Source: CAG-390 sp045546615
GTDB lineage: Bacteria; Bacillota; Clostridia; Oscillospirales; CAG-272
Length of the DNA: 58,110 bases
NCBI GenBank assembly: GCA_045546615.1
Contig: JAZQDD010000044.1
Span: 1 to 58,110 of the forward strand
Reading direction: 5' to 3'
Made by a program: the position numbers and the translations under genes
The notes under the pieces: model-generated
What the model was told of the DNA's origin: nothing
Database searches by the model: none
What the model saw: only the letters and a program-made list of their open reading frames with translations
Part shown: positions 26,148 to 35,309 of the stretch, in pieces
Numbering within the stretch: the first letter of the stretch is position 1
Layout of the letters: every line of letters begins with the position of its first letter

Positions 26148-26867
26148 TCACTTCCCCTCTATCAACTCTGATACGGTAACAAATCTGTATCCCATCTGCT
26201 TCAGCCTCGGAATTACGTTTTCCAAAGACTCCTCTGTGTGAGATCTTCGGCTGACGTAATCGTGCATAAGAATAATATCTCCGTCCTTTATATTTTGAAA
26301 GATATTGTTTTCAATTTCCGCAGCAGATGTTCCCGCCCAATCCCTCGTGTCTATGCTCCATAAAACTACGGTATAATCTCTCAAAGCGCAGAGCTTCAAT
26401 ACGTTTGAGTCATATCTGCCGCCCGGCGGGCGCAGCAACCTTGTACTGTATTCGTTGTGATGGTATATCGCATCATCACAACCGTCTATGGCTTTGACTA
26501 CCTCACTCTCACCAAGACCTGTCAGAAAGGTGTGGTGATCGGTGTGGTTTCCAACCTCGTGTCCTTCGCTTATTATTCTATCAAACATATCGGGATAATA
26601 CTGTACGTTTTCACCTACCACGAAAAACGTTGCTTTTACTGACTCTCTTTTCAGTATATCAAGGATCTTTCCTGTATGATACGGATGCGGTCCATCGTCA
26701 AACGTCAACGCGATTCTCATTTCATCACCGCTTCCCGATGAGTAGACAACCCGCGCTTTCTTTGCCTCGCAGGTGATTTTGATCACGTTTAAGGTGCAAA
26801 CTAAAGATAATAATATCGCGAAAAAACGATGAATATTATTTTTTAACCAACTCTTCAAGCGTTCCAA
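26148..26867 (-). CDS. Polysaccharide deacetylase (NodB domain)
   Basis: This 239-residue protein has one N-terminal membrane or signal segment, then a NodB domain with TFDDGPHPYHTG (catalytic and metal-binding Asp pair), NHTDHH (metal-binding histidines) and RPPGGRY (motif 3). HDYVSRRSH gives the last histidine. The start is a TTG with GAGGGG upstream and overlaps the preceding deacetylase by 32 bases. It removes acetyl groups from peptidoglycan or another glycan outside the cell. Confidence 0.9.
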   Translation of the reverse strand: MERLKSWLKNNIHRFFAILLSLVCTLNVIKITCEAKKARVVYSSGSGDEMRIALTFDDGPHPYHTGKILDILKRESVKATFFVVGENVQYYPDMFDRIISEGHEVGNHTDHHTFLTGLGESEVVKAIDGCDDAIYHHNEYSTRLLRPPGGRYDSNVLKLCALRDYTVVLWSIDTRDWAGTSAAEIENNIFQNIKDGDIILMHDYVSRRSHTEESLENVIPRLKQMGYRFVTVSELIEGK

Positions 26868-27621
26868 AGCGATACCCCTCGCGTATCAATATATCGATAA
26901 CATCACCTAATATTGATACGTTAGTAGATGATGTGGGGTGCAACAACAGCACTGCGCCATTATGAATATTGTCGAGAACTTTTTTTCTTGCCGCGTTCAC
27001 AGAGGGCTGTTTACTATTATCCCAATCAGCATAAGCAAAACTCCAAAACACGCTCTTATATCCGTATTCGGAAGCGAACTTGAGATTTTGTTCGCTAAAT
27101 CTTCCCTCGGGCGGTCGATAAAACTTTTGAATTTCATTTCCTGTAAGCTCCTTGTAGGCAATCTCGAGAGAACGTAGTTCGGAGCAGAACTCTGTAACAT
27201 CCGTAATTTTGCTCATATCCTTATGGTGAGCGGTATGGTTGCACACTAAATGCCCTTCATTTTCCATTCTTTTTATAAGCTCCGGCTCTTTTTTCAATAA
27301 ATTTATCAAAACGAAAAAAGCAGCGGGAACATTCTTTTCTTTCAATATATCAAGTGTTTTGGCGATATTACCGTTTTCATAACCTGCGTCAAACGTTAGG
27401 TATAAAACCTTTTCGTCTTTGTTCCCTATCCAATATCCATCGTTTTCATTAATAAACGAAAATTCCGCAGGAAGCGGGGGTTGAGCGTGGTCGGACGCAC
27501 GTTTACAATACCACGAATATGCACTTGGTTCCTTGGCACTTATTAATATAGAAAATAATGCCGCAACAAGCAGCACAGCTATAAATCCTGTATATTTTGA
27601 TAATATTTTTTTACAAAGCAT
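26836..27621 (-). CDS. pdaA: PdaA-type peptidoglycan deacetylase
   Basis: This 261-residue protein has an N-terminal signal/anchor and the PdaA pattern YLTFDAGYENGNIAKTLDIL, with D-A-G in place of the usual D-D-G, NHTAHHKDMS for the metal, and YRPPEGRFSE. In Bacilli PdaA deacetylates muramic acid so that muramic-delta-lactam forms in the spore cortex. The sporulation genes spoIIID and dpaAB elsewhere in this window support that role. It has a GAGGTG site and is coupled to the second deacetylase downstream. Confidence 0.9.
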   Translation of the reverse strand: MLCKKILSKYTGFIAVLLVAALFSILISAKEPSAYSWYCKRASDHAQPPLPAEFSFINENDGYWIGNKDEKVLYLTFDAGYENGNIAKTLDILKEKNVPAAFFVLINLLKKEPELIKRMENEGHLVCNHTAHHKDMSKITDVTEFCSELRSLEIAYKELTGNEIQKFYRPPEGRFSEQNLKFASEYGYKSVFWSFAYADWDNSKQPSVNAARKKVLDNIHNGAVLLLHPTSSTNVSILGDVIDILIREGYRFGTLEELVKK

Positions 27622-27730
27622 TTCACACCTCGAAACTTAACTTTCGAAAATATTATATCTCAAAAAACGACGTTGACACAAAACAATTATTTCTATAAAT
27701 GACAGCATATTAAAAATCGAGGATCATTTC

Positions 27731-28903
27731 ATGACAAATTTAATTTTGCGCATTTTTATTCGCAACAGTGAAAAAACAGATGATGCGCTTGTTAGAGCTT
27801 CCATTGGCAAGCTCTCGGGCGCAATTGGCATTTTTTGCAATATAGCTTTATTTGCACTAAAGCTTTTTGTAGGTGTAATCACCGGCTCTATCGCCATTAC
27901 CGCCGATGCTTTAAATAATCTTTCGGATGCTTCAAGCTCCATTGTTATGCTGATAGGATTTAAGCTCTCCGAAAGACCTGCCGACAACGAGCATCCGTAC
28001 GGACATGCCAGATTTGAATACATTTCAGGTCTCGTCGTTGCCGCAATGACGCTTATCATTGGCTTTGAGCTTGCTAAATCGTCAATTGAAAAGATTTTTT
28101 CTCCATCTCCCGTTTATTTTACTGTGCCCGCCGCGATCATTCTGATATCGTCAGTGGCAGTAAAGCTTTGGATGTTTCTGTTCAACCGCAGTCTTGGTCG
28201 CCGCATCAACTCATCTGCCCTTTTGGCTACGGCCATCGACAGCCGAAATGATGCAATTTCCACAAGTGCAGTAATTTTATCAGCTCTTATCACCCTATTG
28301 ACCGACATACAATTGGATTGCTTCATTGGACTTGCTGTTGCAATATTTATTCTTTATAGCGGTATCAATCTTGCAAAGGAGACCATCAGCCCTCTTCTTG
28401 GGGAGAACGCACCGCCCGAGCTTCGTCAGGCAATCATTGATATTTTAAAGAGCGAACCAAAGGTTTTGGGATACCACGACCTTATGGTTCATGATTATGG
28501 TCCCGGTCAGAGATTTGCCAGCCTTCACGTTGAAATGGATTATAGAGAAGATCCTATCATGTGCCACGAAATTATTGACGACCTTGAGCGCAAGTGCGAA
28601 GACGATCTTGGCGTAAAACTGGTCATTCATTACGATCCGATAGTGGTCGGCGATGAGGAGCTTGATCGCATTAAAGCCGTCGTTTCATCTATATTAAAAA
28701 AACAGGATGAGCATATCTCCATTCATGATTTCAGATCCGTGCGAGGAACCGAGCATACAAACTTGATTTTTGACGTCGCACTCCCTCCGGAGCTTTTTAA
28801 GGACAAAAACAAAATCAAAAAAGTGCTTGATGATTCGCTGTCTGCGTGTGAAAACAAAAAATATTATACCGTTATCACGTTTGATATGGCAACCTTTAAT
28901 TAA
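27731..28903 (+). CDS. CDF family cation efflux transporter
   Basis: This 390-residue protein has six membrane segments in its first ~220 residues. The metal-binding DALNNLSDASSS in membrane helix 2 matches the D-x3-D of the CDF family; a C-terminal cytoplasmic domain (HDLMVHDYGPGQRFASLHVE) follows, with a further ~100-residue extension. Such proteins exchange Zn, Mn, Fe or Co for protons. The metal here cannot be decided. It has a GAGGATC site and is divergent from pdaA. Confidence 0.9.
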   Translation: MTNLILRIFIRNSEKTDDALVRASIGKLSGAIGIFCNIALFALKLFVGVITGSIAITADALNNLSDASSSIVMLIGFKLSERPADNEHPYGHARFEYISGLVVAAMTLIIGFELAKSSIEKIFSPSPVYFTVPAAIILISSVAVKLWMFLFNRSLGRRINSSALLATAIDSRNDAISTSAVILSALITLLTDIQLDCFIGLAVAIFILYSGINLAKETISPLLGENAPPELRQAIIDILKSEPKVLGYHDLMVHDYGPGQRFASLHVEMDYREDPIMCHEIIDDLERKCEDDLGVKLVIHYDPIVVGDEELDRIKAVVSSILKKQDEHISIHDFRSVRGTEHTNLIFDVALPPELFKDKNKIKKVLDDSLSACENKKYYTVITFDMATFN

Positions 28904-28920
28904 AACCGAGGATATTTATT

Positions 28921-29457
28921 ATGAAAAAATCGCTTCCCAATTATATTACCTTTTGCCGAATAATAGGCAGTATATTACTGTTATTTTTAAAGCCTTTTTC
29001 AATCGCTTTTTTCGCAATTTACAGCATTTGCGGTATAAGCGACCTTCTGGACGGATACATTGCACGCTCTACCAAAACTACAAGCGAGTTTGGTGCAAAG
29101 CTTGATAGTATTGCCGATCTTTCCTTTTATGGTGTAATGTTCTTAAAGATATTCCCCACCCTGATCGACACCCTTCCGCTTTGGCTTTGGTGCATGGTTG
29201 GTGTGGTTCTCATCCTCCGCGGATCTGCGTATACTGTTGCCGCTGTTAAATACAAAAAATTTGCATCTCTCCATACTGTAATGAACAAAATTTCGGGGCT
29301 TGCAGTATTTTGTCTGCCCTATGTTATAAAGCTCTCATTCGCCGTTCACTACTGCCTTGCAACAGCTATAATCACAGGAACAGCATCATTTGAGGAATTA
29401 CTGCTACATATAACAAACAACGATTACGGCAAATCCTCAAGCCTCAGAAAGAAATAA
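28921..29457 (+). CDS. CDP-alcohol phosphatidyltransferase family protein
   Basis: This 178-residue membrane enzyme has the full catalytic motif: D41-x2-D44-G45-x2-A48-R49-x8-G58-x3-D62-x3-D66. It makes a phospholipid head group by displacing CMP from CDP-diacylglycerol. Its length and motif fit PgsA or PssA-like enzymes, but the acceptor alcohol cannot be read. It follows the CDF gene by 17 bases and ends in a long terminator hairpin. Confidence 0.9.
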   Translation: MKKSLPNYITFCRIIGSILLLFLKPFSIAFFAIYSICGISDLLDGYIARSTKTTSEFGAKLDSIADLSFYGVMFLKIFPTLIDTLPLWLWCMVGVVLILRGSAYTVAAVKYKKFASLHTVMNKISGLAVFCLPYVIKLSFAVHYCLATAIITGTASFEELLLHITNNDYGKSSSLRKK

Positions 29458-29470
29458 AAGGCTCAACCAA

Positions 29471-29516
29471 AGCAGAAAACGCACCATCTATATGGATGAT
29501 GCGTTTTCTGCTTTTC
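29471..29516 (+). terminator. Terminator of the CDF-phosphatidyltransferase operon
   Basis: An 18-base stem with one wobble pair (29471-29488 with 29495-29512) and a 6-base loop is followed by TTTTC. Confidence 0.8.
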
Positions 29517-29588
29517 AACCGCGAGTTGAGCAAGCTCGTTTAGGCGGTTATTGATTAAATAAACATCCTGTGATATAAATAGCAAAAA

Positions 29589-29623
29589 GGAGTACGAACA
29601 AAAACATTCGTACTCCTGCTTTT
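29589..29623 (-). terminator. Terminator of glyQS (bidirectional)
   Basis: GGAGTACGAA (29589-29598) pairs with TTCGTACTCC (29607-29616). T-runs lie on both sides, so it can stop the minus-strand glyQS transcript and any read-through from the left. Confidence 0.8.
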
Positions 29624-29636
29624 TATTTATACTTTA

Positions 29637-31034
29637 TCAGTATGCAATATATTTTTCGATATAAGCCTCAAGTTCATCGATGGGGATACGAACCTGCTGC
29701 ATCGTGTCTCTGTCGCGTACAGTTACGCACTTATCTTCAACGGAGTCAAAGTCGTAAGTGATGCAAAGAGGTGTTCCGATCTCGTCCTGACGGCGATATC
29801 TCTTACCGATAGAGCCTGTTTCGTCGAAATCAACGCTGAACTTCTTGGAAAGCATAGTGTAGACTTCGTCAGCCTCGGGGCTGAGCTTCTTCGAGAGAGG
29901 AAGAACAGCAGCCTTGAAGGGTGCAAGCGCGGGATGGAGATGGAGGACAACACGAACGTCATTTTTCTCTGCGTCAATAACCTCCTCATCATAGGCATCA
30001 ACAAGGAACGCAAGCGCAACACGATCAGCGCCAAGAGAAGGCTCGATAACGTAGGGGATGTATTTTTCGTTGGTTTCGGGATCAAAATACATCATATCCT
30101 TGCCGGAATGCTCGGCATGCTGACCAAGGTCATAATCGGTACGGTCAGCCACTCCCCAAAGCTCGCCCCATCCAAACGGGAACAGGAACTCAAAGTCAGT
30201 GGTCGCCTTTGAATAGAAGCAAAGCTCCTCGGGGCTATGATCGCGAAGTCTGAGGTTTTCATCCTTCATGCCAAGGTCAAGCAAAAACTGATGGCAGTAA
30301 TTTTTCCAAAATGCAAACCACTCAAGGTCAGTGCCGGGCTTACAGAAGAATTCAAGCTCCATCTGCTCAAACTCACGGGTTCTGAATACAAAGTTACCGG
30401 GGGTTATCTCGTTTCTGAATGACTTACCGATCTGACACACACCGAAGGGGAGCTTCTTTCTCGTGGAGCGCTGAACGGCGGGGAAATTAACGAAAATACC
30501 CTGCGCAGTCTCGGGGCGAAGATAAAGTTCAGTAGTGGAATCCTCGGTAACACCTTGATATGTCTTAAACATAAGGTTAAACTTTTTGATATCGGTAAAT
30601 TCCTTGCAGCCGCAATCGGGGCAGGCAATTTCCTTCTCTTTGATATATTCTGCCATTTCGGCAAAGGTCCAACCCGCAGGATTGTCATTAAGACCGTTTG
30701 CAAACGCATATTCCTCGATCAACTTGTCAGCTCTGTGGCGAGTTTTACACTCCTTGCAATCCATGAGAGGATCGGAAAATCCTCCAACGTGTCCGGATGC
30801 TACCCATGTTTCAGGATTCATTATAATAGCGCAGTCAAGTCCTACGTTATATTTGCATTCCTGAACAAACTTTTTCCACCAAGCTTTTTTTACGTTGTTT
30901 TTAAATTCAACGCCGAGAGGACCGTAATCCCATGAATTTGCAAGACCGCCGTAGATCTCAGAGCCGGGGAAGATAAATCCTCGGTTTTTGCAAAGAGCTA
31001 CAATTTTTTCCATTGTTTTTGCTTTGTTGTCCAT
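29637..31034 (-). CDS. glyQS: Glycyl-tRNA synthetase, dimeric type
   Basis: This 465-residue class II synthetase charges tRNA-Gly. The opening RGFIFPGSEIYGGLANSWDY, the zinc-like CKEC...CPDCGC insert, motif 2 SFRNEITPGNFVFRTREFEQ, and the C-terminal anticodon-binding domain (LHPALAPFKAAVLPL) all match the alpha2 form used by Firmicutes such as Mycoplasma and some Clostridia. An AAAGGATG site lies upstream. The gene follows an LCP-like gene with a 16-base gap and probably shares its transcript. Confidence 0.95.
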   Translation of the reverse strand: MDNKAKTMEKIVALCKNRGFIFPGSEIYGGLANSWDYGPLGVEFKNNVKKAWWKKFVQECKYNVGLDCAIIMNPETWVASGHVGGFSDPLMDCKECKTRHRADKLIEEYAFANGLNDNPAGWTFAEMAEYIKEKEIACPDCGCKEFTDIKKFNLMFKTYQGVTEDSTTELYLRPETAQGIFVNFPAVQRSTRKKLPFGVCQIGKSFRNEITPGNFVFRTREFEQMELEFFCKPGTDLEWFAFWKNYCHQFLLDLGMKDENLRLRDHSPEELCFYSKATTDFEFLFPFGWGELWGVADRTDYDLGQHAEHSGKDMMYFDPETNEKYIPYVIEPSLGADRVALAFLVDAYDEEVIDAEKNDVRVVLHLHPALAPFKAAVLPLSKKLSPEADEVYTMLSKKFSVDFDETGSIGKRYRRQDEIGTPLCITYDFDSVEDKCVTVRDRDTMQQVRIPIDELEAYIEKYIAY

Positions 31035-31050
31035 TTTTTATCATCCTTTT

Positions 31051-32202
31051 TTAATAATATATTTTTCTATAGTTTGAAAAAGCTCTTATTGCATCGTCAT
31101 CGTCTATAACGATGAGCGATTTGTTTGCAACATTCTTTTTAGTGGTAGGAACATTTATCTCAATTTGAGAGGAAGAATATTTAAACATCATATCAATGCT
31201 ATCAAGCAATTTTTCCGCCGTAAGATCAGTATTGGAATTTTCAATAATACTGCTTATTGTTTTCGATGCGGCGGCATAGTTGATAATATTGGTATATTGA
31301 GTATAAAACTCCCTGACATATCTGAAAGTAGTTGTTTCCTGCGTGTTGATTCCATCATTATATGCATCAAAAACAATCAGTTGCTTTGCACCGTTGCCAT
31401 CCAGAAGATGCCTGCCCATCGGAAGATCTACGGTAATATCCCTTTGGAGATCGTTGAGATAAAGATTATCGGGAACAGTGCAGCTTACCCCACCGGGGAG
31501 AAGCGCATTTTGCAAATTCGGCAAAGTCTCATAAGAAGATACAATATAGTTGTCAATAGTTACACCGGTAAGAGCATGGATGCGATCCATCAAAAACTGC
31601 AAACCATAGTCGGCATAAATACTGCCAAGTTTAACGTAAACGCCGTCGATGGAAACAAAAGCCTCCGTTGGAAATAAAGTGAAGCTGGTATGCCCTCGTT
31701 CCTTATCGATTCTTAATAAAACCACAGAAGTAGCATTTATTTTTTTATATGGCACTTCGTAAAAGCCGTCTTTAAATATAAGAGAACCGTCATCGGCAAC
31801 ATAGTAGTCCGAATAATCGATAAACTTATCCGACATTACAGACAGATTGGCAGGATGCCCAAGATCATCAGGCACAACCGTGGCAGGAACTTCCTTTTGT
31901 TCAATACCGTAAAGAAGTTTTAATTGCTCTGGATTGTAATTTATATACGTGGAAGGGCGGTAATCGGTCATGATAAACAATATATTGGTTGAAGTTCCGC
32001 CATCACCATACAGAGAACCGGGGCCGGGAACCAGCGGACCTACTTGTGTCTCGTCGCCGTTAGGACCTTCGTTTGCCTCACCATTCACACTCGGATCGGA
32101 AAGATTTATAACAATAAACTGTGCAATTGGGTAAGCAACAAAAATGAAAACAAAAATAGCAATAATAAACGTCAGAAAGAAGTTTTTAACAGCAGAAAAC
32201 AT
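31051..32202 (-). CDS. Degenerate LytR-CpsA-Psr (LCP)-like membrane-anchored protein
   Basis: This 383-residue protein has an N-terminal anchor (about residues 9-33) and a glycine/proline linker, then an LCP-like fold: NILFIMTDYRPSTY (73-86), then KLGSIYADYGLQFLMDRIHALTGV with DNYIVSSYETL, and a later GGVSCTVPD. The catalytic SIPRDT motif is FPTEAF here (177-182), and the C-terminal R-x-R is absent, so polymer transfer to the wall seems unlikely. D80 and R82 of the first motif remain. It lies upstream of glyQS. It may bind rather than transfer glycan lipids. Confidence 0.65.
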   Translation of the reverse strand: MFSAVKNFFLTFIIAIFVFIFVAYPIAQFIVINLSDPSVNGEANEGPNGDETQVGPLVPGPGSLYGDGGTSTNILFIMTDYRPSTYINYNPEQLKLLYGIEQKEVPATVVPDDLGHPANLSVMSDKFIDYSDYYVADDGSLIFKDGFYEVPYKKINATSVVLLRIDKERGHTSFTLFPTEAFVSIDGVYVKLGSIYADYGLQFLMDRIHALTGVTIDNYIVSSYETLPNLQNALLPGGVSCTVPDNLYLNDLQRDITVDLPMGRHLLDGNGAKQLIVFDAYNDGINTQETTTFRYVREFYTQYTNIINYAAASKTISSIIENSNTDLTAEKLLDSIDMMFKYSSSQIEINVPTTKKNVANKSLIVIDDDDAIRAFSNYRKIYY

Positions 32203-32234
32203 ATTATCATCTCTCCTTTCTATGAATTCAATTT

Positions 32235-32263
32235 ATTATATAACATAAATTGTAAAATAGCAA
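32235..32263 (-). promoter_or_regulatory. Probable promoter of the LCP-like/glyQS operon
   Basis: On the minus strand TTGCTA (32258-32263), a 17-base spacer and TATAAT (32235-32240) lie 32 bases upstream of the LCP-like start. No T-box leader is seen ahead of it. Confidence 0.5.
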
Positions 32264-32291
32264 TAGAAATTAGTAAATTAGATATTAACTA

Positions 32292-33428
32292 TCAATTAAC
32301 CGAACGTTCGCCAAGAATATTTCTGTATTTCTCATAAAACTCCGTATATCTACCCTCATCGAGAGCCTCGCGTATCTTTGACATAAGCTCGTTGTAGAAA
32401 TAAAGATTATGAAGAACAGCAAGTCTCATTCCGAGGTTTTCCTTGGCTTTCAAAAGATGCCTGATATACGCTCGGCTGTGGTTTCGGCAAGCGGGACAGC
32501 CGCAGTTCGCATCGATAGGACGGTCATCAAGAGCATATTTTTCGTTGAGTATATTCACCTTTCCATGCCATGTAAAGAGATTTCCGTGGCGCGCGTTGCG
32601 GCTTGGCATAACGCAATCAAAGAAATCTATTCCTCGGTATACACCCTCAAGAAGATTCAAAGGAGTACCAACACCCATAAGGTATCGCGGCTTATTCTTA
32701 GGCATATACGGCTCTACGGCATCGATGATTCGGTACATATCCTCAGTAGCCTCACCAACTGCAAGTCCACCAATAGCGTAGCCGTCAAGGTCATACTCGG
32801 CAATCTGCTTCATGTGAGCAATACGAAGGTCTTCATAGGTGCTTCCCTGATTTATACCAAAAAGAAGCTGATTGGGGTTTATGGTATCGGGGAGAGTCTT
32901 CAGCCTCGCCATCTCCTCCTTGCATCTTAAAAGCCAGCGCGACGTTCTCTCGCAGGATTGCTTGACGTAATTGTACGGCGCCGGATTCTCGATACATTCA
33001 TCGAACGCCATGGCAATGGTAGAAGCAAGATTTGCTTGGATCTGCATACTTTCCTCAGGTCCCATAAAAATGCGCTTACCGTCGATGTGAGAAGCAAATC
33101 TGACACCCTCTTCGGTTATCTTTCTGAGCTGAGAAAGCGAAAAGACCTGAAATCCGCCGCTATCGGTAAGGATGGGCCCCTGCCAATTCATAAACTTATG
33201 CAAGCCGCCGAGGTCATGAATGAGCTTGTCGCCAGGACGAATGTGCAGGTGGTAGGTATTTGAAAGCTCAACCTGACAGTTTACGTCAACAAGGTCAACG
33301 GCAGAGATACCGCCTTTTATTGCGGCACAAGTGCCGACGTTCATAAACACGGGGGTTTGTATATCCCCGTGTACTGTATGGAGAATAGCGCGTCTTGCGC
33401 GTCCCTCGGTTAATATCAATTCAAACAT
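32292..33428 (-). CDS. tgt: tRNA-guanine transglycosylase
   Basis: This 378-residue enzyme swaps guanine 34 for preQ1 in GUN-anticodon tRNAs on the path to queuosine. ILTDSGGFQVFSLSQLRKI carries the substrate-binding aspartate, GIDFFDCVMPSRNARHG the second catalytic aspartate, and CGCPACRNHSRAYIRHLL the zinc site. It sits 3 bases from mutL in the same direction, so it belongs to the mutS-mutL transcript. Confidence 0.96.
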   Translation of the reverse strand: MFELILTEGRARRAILHTVHGDIQTPVFMNVGTCAAIKGGISAVDLVDVNCQVELSNTYHLHIRPGDKLIHDLGGLHKFMNWQGPILTDSGGFQVFSLSQLRKITEEGVRFASHIDGKRIFMGPEESMQIQANLASTIAMAFDECIENPAPYNYVKQSCERTSRWLLRCKEEMARLKTLPDTINPNQLLFGINQGSTYEDLRIAHMKQIAEYDLDGYAIGGLAVGEATEDMYRIIDAVEPYMPKNKPRYLMGVGTPLNLLEGVYRGIDFFDCVMPSRNARHGNLFTWHGKVNILNEKYALDDRPIDANCGCPACRNHSRAYIRHLLKAKENLGMRLAVLHNLYFYNELMSKIREALDEGRYTEFYEKYRNILGERSVN

Positions 33429-33431
33429 TTT

Positions 33432-35288
33432 TCAACTTCTCTTAAATCTATGATTTAGTTCGTTACGGCTTGTCTCAAACGCAACAGGTCTACCGTGTGG
33501 GCAATAGGTTATCTCGGGATTTTCAAAAAGCTCTCGAACAAGCTCCTCTATATATTCCTGCGGATACGTCCGCCCGGCCTTTATGGATGCCTTGCAGGAT
33601 GCTTGATAGAGTGCCTTTTCAAACACCTCATCGGCGTTGATGCTTATATTGCCCGTGTTGTTTTTTATTGCATCCGCAAATCCCTCAAACATTGGAGCAA
33701 CATCCTTTTGTGCAATTCCCGTAGGTATTTCGCTGATGTAAAGAGTATTTTTTGTTGTTTTAAAATTAAATCCAATACTCTCGATGCTTTCTCGGTACTC
33801 CTCTATGGCGGCAATCTCGTCGCTCATCAGCATCACCTCGATGGGAACGGCAATGCACTGCGAAGTGCGCTCCGTAGAGTACAGAAGCTTTTTCATCTTT
33901 TCAAAATTAAGTCTTTCGTGCGCTGCGTGTTTGTCAATAACAAGGAGCGAGGATTCCTTTTCAACCAATACGTAGGAATTAAAAACTTCTCCAACTATCC
34001 TGTATGATATATTCGGCAACACCTTTGGAATCTCACGAGGACTCGGTTGCGGCTCTCTTTCAAAATTAACACTTGCGCGCAAAGGGGGATTGCTTGCAGA
34101 CGGTTGCGCCGCGGGGCTCGGAGCTTCCACAGTTTTTGGCGGCGTATACGTCTGTGTTATGTTGAGCTGTGTATGCGGCTTTTCATCCCCTTCAAGCCTT
34201 TTGTCGCGCACGGGTACGAAAGCGGAGCTTACTCTGAAGCTTGCACATCCGCCGAAATTTAGCGTAGCGCGGTTTGTAAGTTCAAGCTCGGGGCGTTGGC
34301 GATTTTCTTGAAGTGCGGCTCTAACGCCGTGATAAACAGCATCAAAAACGGGACGTTCGTTTGAAAACTTGACCTCCAGCTTGGATGGATGAACGTTAAC
34401 GTCGACCACCGTTGGCGAGAGAGTTATATTCAATATACATCCCGGAAATTTATCCGGAGGAATATATGAAGAATACGCCTGCTCGATGGCGGCGATTGCG
34501 GTCTTGGTCTTGATGTACCTGCCGTTTATAAAGAAATTCTGATAATTTCTGTTGGCGCGAGGGGCGTCCGGCGAGGTAATAAAACCACTGATACCTATAC
34601 CGTCTCGCTCAGCGTTGACGGGAATGGTCTTGGCAGCAAAATCCTTACCGTATACGGCTCTTACAGCTCCTGATAACTTTCCGTCTCCAGAGGTTTCGAG
34701 CTTTATCGTGCCGTCTGAAATAAGCCTGAATGCTATTTCAGGATGCGAGAGGGCGATTTTTTCCACAACACTTGCAACTGCCATCGCCTCGGTTTGATCG
34801 CGCTTCAAAAATTTAAGGCGCGCGGGAACGTTGGCAAAAAGATTTTCTACTATAACGGTCGTACCGTCGGATGCGCCCCTTTCGGCAAGTTCGCCTGTTC
34901 TGCCGGAATTTATCTCAAGCATCGCGCCAAGCGGCGCATCCTTCGTCTTTGAAATAATTCTTACATCAGCAACGGAGCAGATTGCCGCAAGGGCTTCTCC
35001 ACGGAATCCCAGAGTTGCTATGCCATCAAGATCTTGCGCAGTTCTTATCTTGCTCGTGGCGTGCCGTTTGACAGCAACAGGCAAGTCCTCAGGCTCCATG
35101 CCGCATCCGTTGTCGGTAACGCGCATCAGCATGATTCCGCCGCGCTGTATCTCAACGGTTATACGGTCAGCGCCCGAATCTATGGAGTTTTCAACAAGCT
35201 CCTTTATTACGGAGGCGGGGCGATCCACAACTTCGCCTGCGGCTATTAAATTGGCAACCTCGAAGCTCAAAAGATTTATTCTTCCCAT
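33432..35288 (-). CDS. mutL: DNA mismatch repair protein MutL
   Basis: The 618-residue protein has an N-terminal GHKL ATPase (ELVENSIDSGADRITVEI, RVTDNGCGM, LGFRGEALAAI), a poorly conserved linker (about 345-425), and a C-terminal domain. That domain has DKHAAHERLNFE, close to the endonuclease motif DQHAx2Ex4E with K for Q, plus ACKASIKAG and CPHGRPVA, so it likely nicks DNA as in other bacteria without MutH. The gene is coupled to mutS 21 bases upstream. Confidence 0.96.
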   Translation of the reverse strand: MGRINLLSFEVANLIAAGEVVDRPASVIKELVENSIDSGADRITVEIQRGGIMLMRVTDNGCGMEPEDLPVAVKRHATSKIRTAQDLDGIATLGFRGEALAAICSVADVRIISKTKDAPLGAMLEINSGRTGELAERGASDGTTVIVENLFANVPARLKFLKRDQTEAMAVASVVEKIALSHPEIAFRLISDGTIKLETSGDGKLSGAVRAVYGKDFAAKTIPVNAERDGIGISGFITSPDAPRANRNYQNFFINGRYIKTKTAIAAIEQAYSSYIPPDKFPGCILNITLSPTVVDVNVHPSKLEVKFSNERPVFDAVYHGVRAALQENRQRPELELTNRATLNFGGCASFRVSSAFVPVRDKRLEGDEKPHTQLNITQTYTPPKTVEAPSPAAQPSASNPPLRASVNFEREPQPSPREIPKVLPNISYRIVGEVFNSYVLVEKESSLLVIDKHAAHERLNFEKMKKLLYSTERTSQCIAVPIEVMLMSDEIAAIEEYRESIESIGFNFKTTKNTLYISEIPTGIAQKDVAPMFEGFADAIKNNTGNISINADEVFEKALYQASCKASIKAGRTYPQEYIEELVRELFENPEITYCPHGRPVAFETSRNELNHRFKRS

Positions 35289-35309
35289 ATCCCCGACTCC
35301 TTTCTGTAA

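Noticed and set aside
32203..32291. Possible T-box leader for glycyl-tRNA synthetase
   Set aside because: The gap is too short and shows no T-box sequence; glyQS is co-transcribed with the gene before it.
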